Below are positions 1 through 7,391 of a stretch of DNA of 12,320 nt, piece by piece. Both the position numbers and the translations under genes were made by a program. Numbering within the stretch: position 1 is the stretch's first letter; each line of letters opens with the position of its first letter. Below the pieces are notes generated by a model that saw only the letters and a list, made by a program, of their open reading frames with translations, made no database searches and had not been told where the DNA came from. Source of the stretch: Candidatus Bathyarchaeota archaeon (GTDB taxonomy: Archaea > Thermoproteota > Bathyarchaeia > Bathyarchaeales > Bathyarchaeaceae). Location: NCBI GenBank assembly GCA_020350305.1, contig CP070709.1:984376-996695 (forward strand). The letters run 5' to 3'.

Positions 1-281
1 ATTCTATAGCTTTGTCAAAAAGAAAGGGACAACCTGTAGGTGCCAAAGTAAGTAGTCACATACTTGCTGAAGCACTCAAAAAAGCGGGGCTGAGGGAGTT
101 CTTGCCTCGGAGAACCGACCGTCATAGCCAAGCAGACGCTGCAGAAGCTCTAATCGTATATGTTTGGATACAGAGTTTAGTGAGTGTCGAGGAAGCAATT
201 AACCTTTTAGGGCGGCATGAAAACGTGATTGAAGCTTTCTGCTCGCTACTCTGCACTGCAAGAAGAAGGTTGAAGTTATGA
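1..281 (+). CDS. RNase III-like domain protein, C-terminal part (5' end outside window)
   Basis: The reading frame is open from the window edge (first full codon at base 3) to a TGA at 279-281, so the start lies upstream. The TTG at base 12 is probably internal. About 92 codons are visible. The peptide has the pattern SIALSKRKGQPVGAKVSSH, a helix ending in AGLREFLPRRTDRH, then ADAAEALIVYVW. The last piece matches the second conserved acidic motif of RNase III domains (D-x-x-E-A, here Asp at 135-137 and Glu at 144-146). The middle resembles the segment between the two RNase III motifs. I infer a small archaeal RNase III-family protein; the first catalytic motif would lie outside the window, so activity cannot be judged. 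It is the only + strand gene and ends convergently, overlapping the rpoL stop by 6 bases. It could instead be another all-helical archaeal protein. Confidence 0.55.
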   Translation, partial: SIALSKRKGQPVGAKVSSHILAEALKKAGLREFLPRRTDRHSQADAAEALIVYVWIQSLVSVEEAINLLGRHENVIEAFCSLLCTARRRLKL

Positions 282-617
282 GGCTTTACTAGATTCAATC
301 GATTTAGCAGAGGCAGTCGAGGATAATTTTCGTTGCCATGCTTTCAACGCTTTCTCAAAAGTCGTCCTGAATTCTTTGTTTTGCTTCCGTATTTTTTTCA
401 CGGCGTTTCGAATTGCGGTTTCTGGTTTCAGCCCTTTCTTGGTTTGAACATAAATTGTTGGGTTTGACATTAGTGGATGTGGCACATCGTAACCCGCCAT
501 TTCGATCGCGTCGTCCTCGAGGAGAGCTTTTTGTAGTACATTGCAGAAAGTGTGACCTTCGCCTTCAATTTCTATTTTTAGTTCGTTGGATGTTCTCTTT
601 AGTACCTTGATTTCCAT
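276..617 (-). CDS. rpoL: DNA-directed RNA polymerase subunit L (Rpb11-like)
   Basis: This small subunit pairs with RpoD (Rpb3-like) to form the assembly platform of archaeal RNA polymerase. The protein begins MEIKVLKRTSNELKIEIEGE and continues with GHTFCNVLQKALLED, the conserved dimerisation helix of the L/Rpb11 family. The AGYDVPHPLMSNPTIYVQT segment that follows is also typical. I chose the ATG at 617 (113 aa) because it has a GAGGG Shine-Dalgarno at 624-628 with a 6-base gap and gives the usual family N-terminus. In-frame starts at 659 and 647 would add 14 or 10 atypical residues and overlap csl4. The family is usually 90-100 aa; the excess here is a Ser/Ala/Lys-rich tail after the last helix. 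The gene follows csl4 by 10 bases, so co-transcription is likely. Its stop overlaps the convergent + strand gene. Confidence 0.92.
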   Translation of the reverse strand: MEIKVLKRTSNELKIEIEGEGHTFCNVLQKALLEDDAIEMAGYDVPHPLMSNPTIYVQTKKGLKPETAIRNAVKKIRKQNKEFRTTFEKALKAWQRKLSSTASAKSIESSKAS

Positions 618-627
618 TTTTATCCCT

Positions 628-1203
628 CTAACCAGCGTTTTTCCCATAGTCTGAGGCAACTTTCCGTTTTTCGATTTTTCCGCACTTTGTACATCTCATT
701 CTTTGTCTTTCCAAGACTAACATGTGTCCACACCGTGAACAGAAGGAGTAGATGACCCCGAGATTTTTTTCTACGGTTGACAGGTGGTATGTTCTATTTT
801 TGTGTACGATTACTTTGGCTCTCATAATATCGCCTGGTTCGCACACTTCAAACATTGTTTCAACATAACCGAAACTTGTATCAGAAATATGTAAAGTACC
901 GGTAAAAAACCCTGACAGTAGTGTCTTTCCTATTTTAAATATGCGTAATGCTGCCATTTTGCTTTTTACGCTCGTAACTCGTCCAATGACAGTGCTCCCC
1001 GCCAAAGGAACAGGTGCCCCGCGAACCATAGGATACACAGACATTTTTTTATTCAGCGTATCTAGGAGCGTGCGTCCAATGATGTATGAGTATATTATTC
1101 CATGTTCTACGTATGTTCCAGAGTCAGGTATGAATTCTTCAATGACGCCTAAACGATCTCCTGGCACGACAAACAGCCCACTTTTTCTTTCAGGTTCTCC
1201 CAC
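628..1203 (-). CDS. csl4: Exosome RNA-binding subunit Csl4
   Basis: Csl4 sits on the cap of the archaeal exosome, the 3'-5' RNA-degrading and tailing complex, and helps bind RNA and recruit partners. The 191-aa protein shows the three family parts in order. An N-terminal beta domain (about residues 8-65) contains VVPGDRLGVIEEF and GTYVEHGIIYS. A central S1-type RNA-binding barrel (about 67-148) contains IGRVTSVKSKMAALRI and GFFTGTLHISD. A C-terminal zinc ribbon has Cys155-x2-Cys158 and Cys171-x2-Cys174. The start is a GTG preceded by an AAGGGA-like Shine-Dalgarno. It overlaps the end of the upstream methyltransferase gene by 14 bases, which suggests translational coupling. Length and domain order are normal for the family. 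The other exosome genes (rrp4, rrp41, rrp42) are not in the window. Confidence 0.94.
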   Translation of the reverse strand: MGEPERKSGLFVVPGDRLGVIEEFIPDSGTYVEHGIIYSYIIGRTLLDTLNKKMSVYPMVRGAPVPLAGSTVIGRVTSVKSKMAALRIFKIGKTLLSGFFTGTLHISDTSFGYVETMFEVCEPGDIMRAKVIVHKNRTYHLSTVEKNLGVIYSFCSRCGHMLVLERQRMRCTKCGKIEKRKVASDYGKNAG

Positions 1204-1834
1204 AAGTCTTCCCTTCTATGCGGTATAGATCAACCTCAACGTTGTACTTTCTTTTTGTGTGAAACTCGAAGAGTTTTGGAATTGTCATCTGCATAGGAAA
1301 TATGCTTATAACCTTTCCTCCACACTTCTCAATAAACCTTTTGATAAACTCTCGGTTGCGTTTTCCACTTTTATGAAACGAGTAAATCCTATGACCTAGC
1401 TCCAAAGATTTCTCAATGAATTTCCGATCAGCCCTTCTTCTTTGTACGCCAAAAGGGGGATTCTGTAGAACCGTGTCAAAAGAACCGTGCACATCATCAA
1501 TATCCGCCACAACCCAACGTGTCTTTTCCTCCACACTCATTTTCTCTGCGTTTTTCAACGCTATTTCTACAGCCACTGCGTCTAGGTCGACGCCGACAGC
1601 TTCTTTTGCTCCAAGAAGAACCGCACCAATCGCCAGCCTCCCAGTGCCACAACCCAGATCAATAATTGTTTTGTCAATAATATCGTCATAGATGTACGTC
1701 GCCGTGTAGAGAATCTCTGCAGCGACTTCAGGAGGTATGGTGTATTGTTCCAAGTAAGCCTTAGGCATCGGATGGGGAGCGATCTCTAACAATACTTTTT
1801 CCAAGTCTAGCTTTCGAACCATCCTTTTCTGCAT
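1190..1834 (-). CDS. METTL5-like N6-adenine rRNA methyltransferase
   Basis: This 214-aa class I methyltransferase uses S-adenosylmethionine. The SAM-binding motif I is IIDLGCGTGRLAIGA (57-71), followed by the acidic strand end VGVDLD (80-85). The catalytic motif is NPPFG (125-129), the N-P-P-F form of enzymes that methylate the exocyclic amine of adenine. The N-terminal LEQYTIPPEVAAEIL is characteristic of the METTL5/COG2263 group. Eukaryotic METTL5 makes a single m6A in small-subunit rRNA; the archaeal target is inferred from that. Eukaryotic METTL5 works with TRMT112; no partner gene is visible here. The ATG at 1834 has a GGGA-type Shine-Dalgarno about 6 bases upstream. An alternative ATG at 1822 would drop four residues. 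The gene overlaps dph2 by 28 bases and csl4 by 14, so these genes are probably one operon. Confidence 0.85.
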   Translation of the reverse strand: MQKRMVRKLDLEKVLLEIAPHPMPKAYLEQYTIPPEVAAEILYTATYIYDDIIDKTIIDLGCGTGRLAIGAVLLGAKEAVGVDLDAVAVEIALKNAEKMSVEEKTRWVVADIDDVHGSFDTVLQNPPFGVQRRRADRKFIEKSLELGHRIYSFHKSGKRNREFIKRFIEKCGGKVISIFPMQMTIPKLFEFHTKRKYNVEVDLYRIEGKTCGRT

Positions 1835-2790
1835 AACTCTTCCCAGCTTATTTCTCCTAGCATAACGAGTGTTTCGTTGAATGTTAGAACAGGTGCGCGA
1901 AAGCTAAGTGTGTCATCTAGAGAGATGCGGGGGCAAGCGGTATTTACGTACGCATCCATGTCAAGGAACTGCATAAGCACACTGGGTGTGACCTCTCTTA
2001 CTGCAAGCAAGGTTGCTTTCTTCCCGCTATTCTCCAGTTTTTCTTTCATTTCAAGGGCTTTTCCAACTCTTTTCTGACCAGTTTTTAGGCCAATTAGCAC
2101 TCCAAAGGTTTCGGCTTCTTTTGCTTTGCTAATGCTTGCCCATCGCTTCTTGAGTGTCCTTAAGACTTCGTCATGAAGAGAATAGGCTCTTTTTTCATAG
2201 GGATCAGCAATTATTGTGGGTTTTCCAGTGGTCAACTCTACTCCGATAGCATGGAATCTGCCACCTCCTATGAAAAGGAATGCCTCAACATCTTTTGAAA
2301 TCGATTGGGCGTTGCTGAAATCGCAGCCGATCACTTGTCCAGTATCTCCGATTGCGACTGTTTTTCCTGTTTTCAGAAGCAACTCTCTTGCTTCGTTAAG
2401 CATATGGACATGTTGAACTGTTGTTGTTAGTCCGATACTTGTATAATCTTCAAGTAGTCGTATTGCTTTTTTCACTGCACCTTTGATGTTGATTTTTGCC
2501 CTCGCTTCAATGTAAAGTGTTTGCACCTGTTTCTGTTTCATCATTTCACTGTGGCCATAATGTACAATCAAGTCTACATCTAGACTTTCAGCATCAAGTA
2601 TGGCTAAATCACAGGCGCCATAGCATGGATCAGCCGAAACAATTGCAACTGCCCCAGTCTTTTCGATTACGGTTGCAAGTCTTGAGCCTTCTTGCTTTAA
2701 TCCTTCAGGAAGCTGAATAAGAACTCGCCTTGCTTCAAGCTTTTCTATTTTCTCCTTTACTCTCTCTTCTTCAAAATCGAATTTTTCCAT
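1807..2790 (-). CDS. dph2: 2-(3-amino-3-carboxypropyl)histidine synthase (diphthamide step 1)
   Basis: Archaeal Dph2 is a homodimeric iron-sulfur enzyme. It cleaves S-adenosylmethionine in a non-standard way and transfers a 3-amino-3-carboxypropyl group to one histidine of elongation factor 2, the first step of diphthamide synthesis. The 327-aa protein has the three cysteines expected to hold the 4Fe-4S cluster, one per repeat of the triplicated fold. They are Cys60 in DPCYGACD, Cys156 in GQVIGCDFSNA and Cys286 in NTACPRIS. Other family marks are RVLIQLPEGLKQE near the N-terminus, VHYGHSEM and FIGGGRFHAIG. Length is close to characterised archaeal Dph2. The ATG at 2790 is the first gene start after a 297-base gap, so a promoter probably lies there. 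It appears to lead a dph2-methyltransferase-csl4-rpoL transcript. Confidence 0.95.
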   Translation of the reverse strand: MEKFDFEEERVKEKIEKLEARRVLIQLPEGLKQEGSRLATVIEKTGAVAIVSADPCYGACDLAILDAESLDVDLIVHYGHSEMMKQKQVQTLYIEARAKINIKGAVKKAIRLLEDYTSIGLTTTVQHVHMLNEARELLLKTGKTVAIGDTGQVIGCDFSNAQSISKDVEAFLFIGGGRFHAIGVELTTGKPTIIADPYEKRAYSLHDEVLRTLKKRWASISKAKEAETFGVLIGLKTGQKRVGKALEMKEKLENSGKKATLLAVREVTPSVLMQFLDMDAYVNTACPRISLDDTLSFRAPVLTFNETLVMLGEISWEELCRKGWFES

Positions 2791-3087
2791 TAGAACACGC
2801 TCAAACCATCAGGACGAAAAATATTCACTTGAAGGAAATAAATGATATTGCAAAAAAGGGCAATTGAGTGCAAGCATTTCACCACCATTCAGGATTTTGG
2901 TTGAGTTTCCCACACCAAACCAGCTCGACTTATCATATTCTCTCACAAGTTGTCAAATGACACAATGCACCACTCTTGTCAGCAATCGCTACTGCAACTT
3001 TCGGGCAATACCACACCATATTGCATGCATGCAGTTTTTTGCCGCCTCAAGTCTTCTTCATCTTTAAATTGCACTTACGCGATGAAA
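2791..3087. other. Intergenic region between ppsA and dph2
   Basis: This 297-base stretch lies downstream of the PEP synthase gene and upstream of dph2. I see no convincing gene in it. The dph2 side (about 2815-2847) is AT-rich. On the minus strand it has TTTATTTC and GAATATTTTT, which might serve as TATA-like elements, but neither is a good match. Three short symmetrical elements are visible: TGTCA-AA-TGACA at 2951-2962, GCAATA/TATTGC at 3005-3010 and 3019-3024, and a perfect 12-base palindrome TGCATGCATGCA at 3022-3033. The palindrome is followed on the + strand by six T residues (3035-3040). No Shine-Dalgarno-led reading frame of convincing composition was found. Confidence 0.5.
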
Positions 3088-5688
3088 TTAACTTGTCTCA
3101 GATAACTTCTTTATCAAATAATTAGCATTGACTTCGCTTATTACTAAATCCCTAGAAATCTTTGCAGGGTCTTTGTCATGTTTTTCTACAAGATCCCTCA
3201 AGTCTTCTTCTATTTCTCTCACAACCAACAGAGTTTCAACAACTTTGTCAGGGTTAACGCCGATTGAATCAAGATGTACTACGAGGAATTTTATGAAATC
3301 TTTTCCTAAATCACTCGGTGCTTGTCCACAGATACCGACAGAACGAACAGGTTCCATAGAATGGGCTCCTTCACACAACATCTCTATAGCCCTTTTCACT
3401 GCGGGGTTTGACTCATCAAATTCCCATGCCAAGACCTCAGAATCCCTGTCGATAGCTAGAGTCAGTTGGGTCAAATCATTACTACCTATGCTGAAGCCGT
3501 CGCAATAGGCGCCAAACTTTTTGGGAGTGATACAAATGCTAGGAACCTCTGCCATGAAAATCATTCTTGGCATTTTCAATTTAGCTTCTTCGAAGCATTT
3601 TGTAATCATATTAGTGACTTTTTCAGCTTCGTTGATCGTCCTTACAAATGGAACCATCGGTATAGCATTAGTCAGGTTCGATTTATGAACTCCAGTGAAA
3701 GCTTTTAGTTCCAGATTGAATGCTTCAGCGAAAAGTTCACTGATGTATCTTGAAGCTCCTCTGAACCCGAGCATTGGGTTATTTTCCACAAACTCCAGCT
3801 CGATTTTATTACACTCAATCTTGTTTGAGTCGCAAATTGGGCATCTATCCTGTTTCAACAAGGATATACTTTTGCCACAATCGCAAGTGATCTCATAATG
3901 CGAGGCTCCAGGGAGTCCGGAATATTCATTTGTCTTGAAATCGCTGAATCTAACTATTACGTTTCTTGGATGAAATGCAGAAGCAATTATCGAAATTCCA
4001 GTCTTGAGTCTTTCTACGTATTCTTGAGAAAGAGATCTTATGCCCGGATATTTTTGTTTCATATCATCGGCCCATCTATCGTAGCCAAGTCTGTCAGCCT
4101 TCAAAGCAAAAACAGGATGCATATCTGCACTAGCAACTATGAATTCTATTCTGACCAAAGAACTCCCTTTTGAAGGTAATTGACTTACTTTCAGGGCTTC
4201 ACCTGGAGAACCTATGTTCACCAGAACTTTGGTAATAGTCTCAGGGATTTCTTTCAACTCTACTTCTTGCACTTCGAACGGCAAGACTCTGCTGTAAATT
4301 CTAGCCTCTCCTAAAGAGCAGTCGAGAGTAACCTTGTCTCCATCTTTTAATTTGAGGGCGTTAGAAACGCTCACAGCACAGGGTATTCCCCTTTCTCTCG
4401 AAACGATAGCCGCGTGTGAGGTTCTGTTCCCTCTCTCACATATTATCCCAGAGACCTTTTCCAGATTCATCACGACTTCCCAATCAGGAGTAGTCATGGA
4501 AGTTACTAGTATCGGTCTTATTCCTTTTTCATTCTGGGTCTCAACTTGCCTTTTCGCTTCAGTGTGATCCAAGGCTTTAACAACTGAGCCTATTGCGATT
4601 TTTGTTCCTACGGCTATACCCGTATAGGTCGGTTCTATTTTTGGCGTCCCTTTAAGTTTATACAGAGTTAGAATTGTCCTCGTGACATGAACGGTTTCAG
4701 GTCGAGCTTGGGTAATGTGCACTCTCCCATTCTCAACTGCAAACTCAACGTCCATCGGTTTGCCGTATGCATCTTCAATCCTTGTTACAAACTCTGCAAC
4801 TTGTTTTGCTTCATCTAATGTCAAGACTCCTGGATCATCGGCTTTTACAGGGACTTCCACATTCTTTCCAGTCTTAGAATCAAAAATGAGCATCTTTTTT
4901 TGCGGTTTTAGAGGAGCTATTGTACCGAGCACTTTCACTTCAGGTTTTTTAGTGAAAGCTGTCCAAGGAGCGTTCTCTTTTCCTTGAACTATCATTTCTC
5001 CAAGACCATAAACTGTCTGAATGACGCCAACGTTTCTATTACCTGTATCAGGATCTATGGAAAAGGCAACTCCCGCCTTTTCAGAGTCAATCATGACTTG
5101 AATTATAACAGATAAGATTCCTTCCTTAACGAGTTCGACTTCAGAAATGTCTAGAAGGCGTTTTTTTCTCAAATCATTTCTGTAGTCCACAACCCTCCAA
5201 CCGTAAGCAGATGCAATGCACTTTAACACATATTTAATCACGTTGGAGTCAAGTGGAACATTCAGGTAAGTTTCGAATTGACCGGCAAAGGCAGCAGTAG
5301 GTAAATCTTCAGTAACACCAGAACTCCTAACAGCAACTCTGTGTCTTTTTGTATCTTGTTTCATAGAGTTAACTCTGTCGATGAGAGCATTGGATAGTTC
5401 TTCGGGTACTTCCATGTTTTGGATTTCTTCTTCTATTCTAGCTGCGATTTTTTCTGCAGTTTTCTCATCGCCTTCAGTGAGTTTTTCGTCTAATTCTTCA
5501 ACCGATTCAATTATTTTCTCATTATTCAGTAGAGCTTTAGAGAATTTGGTGGTAACCATGATTGAGTGAGGTACATTTTCTTCGCCTACGATTCTCACTA
5601 ATCTGGCTAGATTAGATCCTTTTCCACCCGTTACTCTTCCATCAGAGGCAGATGGATCGTTAATATCTACAATGTAATTCATTTTCAC
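3088..5688 (-). CDS. ppsA: Phosphoenolpyruvate synthase (pyruvate, water dikinase)
   Basis: PEP synthase converts pyruvate, ATP and water to PEP, AMP and phosphate, a gluconeogenic entry step in the cytoplasm. The 866-aa protein has all three expected modules. The ATP-grasp region includes GGKGSNLARL (21-30), AVRSSGVTEDLPTAAFAGQ (119-137) and the closing VHITQARPETV. The swivelling phosphohistidine domain has NRTSHAAIVSRERGIP with His425 as phosphocarrier. The C-terminal TIM-barrel PEP domain has SDFKTNEY (582-589), NPMLGFRGASRY (637-648), SIGSNDLTQ (733-741) and GICGQAPSD with Cys787 as likely acid/base. Unusually, about 33 residues with five cysteines (602, 604, 616, 619, 626) are inserted between the SDFKTNEY and NPMLGFRG motifs. 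The GTG at 5688 overlaps the rpl10e stop; the ATG at 5682, giving MNYIVDIND, is an equally good start. It is coupled to rpl10e. Confidence 0.95.
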   Translation of the reverse strand: MKMNYIVDINDPSASDGRVTGGKGSNLARLVRIVGEENVPHSIMVTTKFSKALLNNEKIIESVEELDEKLTEGDEKTAEKIAARIEEEIQNMEVPEELSNALIDRVNSMKQDTKRHRVAVRSSGVTEDLPTAAFAGQFETYLNVPLDSNVIKYVLKCIASAYGWRVVDYRNDLRKKRLLDISEVELVKEGILSVIIQVMIDSEKAGVAFSIDPDTGNRNVGVIQTVYGLGEMIVQGKENAPWTAFTKKPEVKVLGTIAPLKPQKKMLIFDSKTGKNVEVPVKADDPGVLTLDEAKQVAEFVTRIEDAYGKPMDVEFAVENGRVHITQARPETVHVTRTILTLYKLKGTPKIEPTYTGIAVGTKIAIGSVVKALDHTEAKRQVETQNEKGIRPILVTSMTTPDWEVVMNLEKVSGIICERGNRTSHAAIVSRERGIPCAVSVSNALKLKDGDKVTLDCSLGEARIYSRVLPFEVQEVELKEIPETITKVLVNIGSPGEALKVSQLPSKGSSLVRIEFIVASADMHPVFALKADRLGYDRWADDMKQKYPGIRSLSQEYVERLKTGISIIASAFHPRNVIVRFSDFKTNEYSGLPGASHYEITCDCGKSISLLKQDRCPICDSNKIECNKIELEFVENNPMLGFRGASRYISELFAEAFNLELKAFTGVHKSNLTNAIPMVPFVRTINEAEKVTNMITKCFEEAKLKMPRMIFMAEVPSICITPKKFGAYCDGFSIGSNDLTQLTLAIDRDSEVLAWEFDESNPAVKRAIEMLCEGAHSMEPVRSVGICGQAPSDLGKDFIKFLVVHLDSIGVNPDKVVETLLVVREIEEDLRDLVEKHDKDPAKISRDLVISEVNANYLIKKLSETS

Positions 5689-6188
5689 TCTTCTTCTGGT
5701 GCTTTATCAATAAACACCTTACAGGGCGTTGGTAATTTGGCGCTCCCACGCTTTAACGCTTCTTTTGCAACTTCAAGGCCATCCTCATTTACATTTACTA
5801 TTATAACCGCCTGGTTTGGTTTCACTCGTGCAGCGGTTCCTGTGGGCTTGCCGAAGGATCTTTTCATTCCATCTTGCAGTCGATCTGCGTGTGCTCCAAA
5901 GATCATTCTGTTTTCTCGAAGTACACAGTGCGGGTACGGCATGATTTGTAAGCAGTAGTTTTTCCCCAATTTTTCCGATAGCAAACGGTTGGTTGCTATA
6001 CGGGCCGCTTCTAACGCGTTGTGGCGTACTTGGACTTCTCTTTGGGCGATCAAAGCGGCTTGATACTCAAAAGTACTTGCAGGCTCGCCCATGGTGAATT
6101 TGGTAATTTTCGGCGGGGGAAAGCCTCGCATATACTTCTTTCGCGTATAGGGTTGCCCTTTCACCCTTCGATAATTGCGTGCCTTCAT
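5685..6188 (-). CDS. rpl10e: Large ribosomal subunit protein L10e (uL16 family)
   Basis: This is the archaeal/eukaryotic L10e form of uL16, a 50S protein near the A-site tRNA and the peptidyl transferase centre. The 167-aa protein begins MKARNYRRVKGQPYTRKKYM and then has GFPPPKITKFTMG, both diagnostic. The central IMPYPHCVLRENRMIFGAHA and the following RLQDGMKRSFGKPTGTAARV match the conserved RNA-binding core and flexible loop. Length is normal. The ATG at 6188 has a GAGGGG Shine-Dalgarno (6196-6201) and an upstream TATA-like box, so it probably begins a transcript. The stop overlaps the GTG of the PEP synthase gene by four bases, so the two are likely co-expressed. That pairing of a ribosomal protein with a gluconeogenic enzyme looks positional rather than functional. 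Confidence 0.97.
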   Translation of the reverse strand: MKARNYRRVKGQPYTRKKYMRGFPPPKITKFTMGEPASTFEYQAALIAQREVQVRHNALEAARIATNRLLSEKLGKNYCLQIMPYPHCVLRENRMIFGAHADRLQDGMKRSFGKPTGTAARVKPNQAVIIVNVNEDGLEVAKEALKRGSAKLPTPCKVFIDKAPEEE

Positions 6189-6195
6189 GGCTTTT

Positions 6196-6227
6196 CCCCT
6201 CAGCTTACAAAGCCCGCGGTATTTAAA
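6196..6227 (-). promoter_or_regulatory. TATA-like box and Shine-Dalgarno for rpl10e
   Basis: On the minus strand a TTTAAATA element occupies 6220-6227, centred about 35 bases before the rpl10e ATG. A GAGGGG Shine-Dalgarno lies at 6196-6201, seven bases before the ATG. With the usual archaeal TATA-to-start distance of about 26 bases, transcription would begin near 6198-6203, giving a very short leader. I infer the promoter from spacing and composition only; no BRE element is obvious upstream. Confidence 0.5.
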
Positions 6228-6299
6228 GAATTTGTTAGCACCACTCTTTATTAGAATTATGAATCCATGATACTGTTGACTTATTTGTCTGGTAGTTCT

Positions 6300-6818
6300 T
6301 CATTGTCTGTCGTATTTTTCCACCTCGTCGTTCATTACAACGAGTCCGATCCCTGCGTCCTTGAACATTTTCACAGTATCTGCTTCAGCGTGATAATGCT
6401 TTTCTGCAACTACACGCTTGATGCCAGAATTGATAATCATCATTGCACAGGACCTGCATGGAACCATTTTGCAGTAAAGCGTCGCTCCGTCTATAGACAC
6501 CCCGAATTTTGCAGCTTGGATTATCGCATTTTGTTCTGCGTGCAATGTTCGTACACAATGTTGAGTAACATTTCCAGCGTCGTCAAAAACCTTGCGCATG
6601 CCATGTCCAATTTCATCGCAATGGGGCAATCCTGCAGGTGAACCAACGTATCCTGTAGTTAGAATCCTCTTGTCTTTTACGATAACACATCCGCTTCTAC
6701 CTCTATCACATGTCGCCCTTTTTGAAACAGCTTCGCATAAATCAAGAAAATACCTGTGCCAACTTGGTCTCTTGCACTCTTCCATGTTTCTGCACATCGA
6801 TTTGGAGTTATGATGCAT
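6300..6818 (-). CDS. dCMP deaminase family protein
   Basis: This zinc-dependent cytidine-deaminase-fold enzyme most likely converts dCMP to dUMP, the precursor for thymidylate. Counting from the ATG at 6818 (172 aa), the zinc site is HAEQ (His93, catalytic Glu95) plus PCRSC (Cys121, Cys124). KRPSWHRYFLDLCEAVSKRATC, VIVKDKRILTTGYVGSPAG and LPHCDE are typical of the dCMP deaminase/ComEB group. A TTG at 6833 would lie upstream of the transcription start predicted from the TATA box at 6847-6854, so I reject it. ATGs at 6797 and 6785 are also possible; 6785 (MEECKRPSW) gives the most family-like N-terminus, but none has a clear Shine-Dalgarno. A leaderless or short-leader mRNA from 6818 fits the TATA position best. 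The gene stands alone, with 71 to 111 bases of non-coding DNA on each side. Confidence 0.9.
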   Translation of the reverse strand: MHHNSKSMCRNMEECKRPSWHRYFLDLCEAVSKRATCDRGRSGCVIVKDKRILTTGYVGSPAGLPHCDEIGHGMRKVFDDAGNVTQHCVRTLHAEQNAIIQAAKFGVSIDGATLYCKMVPCRSCAMMIINSGIKRVVAEKHYHAEADTVKMFKDAGIGLVVMNDEVEKYDRQ

Positions 6819-6846
6819 GCCTTGACCAAGCAATAATATGTACTCG

Positions 6847-6854
6847 TATTTATA
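6847..6854 (-). promoter_or_regulatory. TATA box for the dCMP deaminase gene
   Basis: The minus strand reads AAAAGAAGTATAAATACGAG here, with TATAAATA at 6847-6854. It is a close match to the archaeal TATA consensus, with a purine-rich BRE-like stretch (GAAAAGAAG) directly upstream. Transcription is expected to start about 26 bases downstream, near 6824. That is only a few bases before the ATG at 6818, which implies a nearly leaderless mRNA. Confidence 0.6.
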
Positions 6855-6904
6855 CTTCTTTTCAGGACTGGGTCACTTTCGGGTTTTGCAGCCGACTATA
6901 CAGT

Positions 6905-7351
6905 TCATTTTTGTTCCTTTTCTCTTTCCAACAACAAATGCTCCTTTAGGAACCCGTGTTTCTTGTACAGATGTATCGCCCGCTTGTTTTCTTTCTCGGT
7001 TCCTACATGGAGCTCCATGATCCCCATTTCATCAGTCTGCTTAATCACCTCTTTGAGCAGCTTTGAACCTATGCCTCTGCCTTGATAGTCTTTGTGTACG
7101 AAAAGGTAGTTGATGGTTGCCTCGTTCCATTTCTCCCAAACCGACGGGAGGATGTAATAGTCGATGAAGCCAACGATTTTGGAGTCTAGCTCAGCCACGA
7201 GGATCACGTAATTTTCAGTTGCTAAAAGTTTCTCCAACGCCTTTCTAGCCCAAGCCTCATCTTGTAGATAAATTGTCTTTAATACCTCAATTATACCGTT
7301 AACATCATCGCTTGAGGCTTCCCGTACGACCAAAAATTTTGTATGCTTCAT
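6905..7351 (-). CDS. GNAT family N-acetyltransferase
   Basis: This is a 148-aa single-domain GNAT enzyme that transfers an acetyl group from acetyl-CoA to an amine; the substrate cannot be read from the sequence. The acetyl-CoA pyrophosphate-binding motif is visible as DYQGRGIGSKLLKEVI (88-103), following the beta-strand INYLFVHKDY. The C-terminal NKRAIHLYKKHGF (122-134) is the usual motif B with the conserved tyrosine (129). The N-terminal VVREASSDDVNGIIEVLK is the normal GNAT opening. It lies 40 bases after the HemK2-like gene with an AAAGGAAC Shine-Dalgarno before its ATG, and is probably the last gene of that transcript. RimI-like ribosomal protein or N-terminal acetylation would suit the neighbourhood, but that is inference only. 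Confidence 0.85.
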   Translation of the reverse strand: MKHTKFLVVREASSDDVNGIIEVLKTIYLQDEAWARKALEKLLATENYVILVAELDSKIVGFIDYYILPSVWEKWNEATINYLFVHKDYQGRGIGSKLLKEVIKQTDEMGIMELHVGTEKENKRAIHLYKKHGFLKEHLLLEREKEQK

Positions 7352-7391
7352 AACTGTTCCTTTGAAAATATGTTGTATTGTAACTTTAAGT

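Noticed and set aside
12..281. Transposase fragment at the left edge
   Set aside because: There are no terminal inverted repeats, target duplication or DDE-like motif, and the peptide fits an RNase III-type helical domain better.
618..659. Longer RpoL starting at 659
   Set aside because: The extra 14 residues overlap csl4 and do not resemble RpoL; the ATG at 617 has a well-placed GAGGG.
2790..2888. 32-codon minus-strand frame ending TAATG on the dph2 start
   Set aside because: The stop-start overlap looks like coupling, but there is no Shine-Dalgarno and no recognisable sequence, so chance is more likely.
2864..3067. 67-codon + strand reading frame in the ppsA-dph2 gap
   Set aside because: No Shine-Dalgarno, odd composition (Ser, Cys, His, Phe rich), no family resemblance, and the opposite strand to all neighbours.
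3128..5569. Several + strand open frames opposite ppsA
   Set aside because: They are Ser/Phe/Leu-rich antisense shadows of the strongly supported PEP synthase gene.
6819..6833. TTG at 6833 as start of the dCMP deaminase gene
   Set aside because: It would lie upstream of the transcription start predicted from the TATA box at 6847-6854, and the added residues are not family-like.
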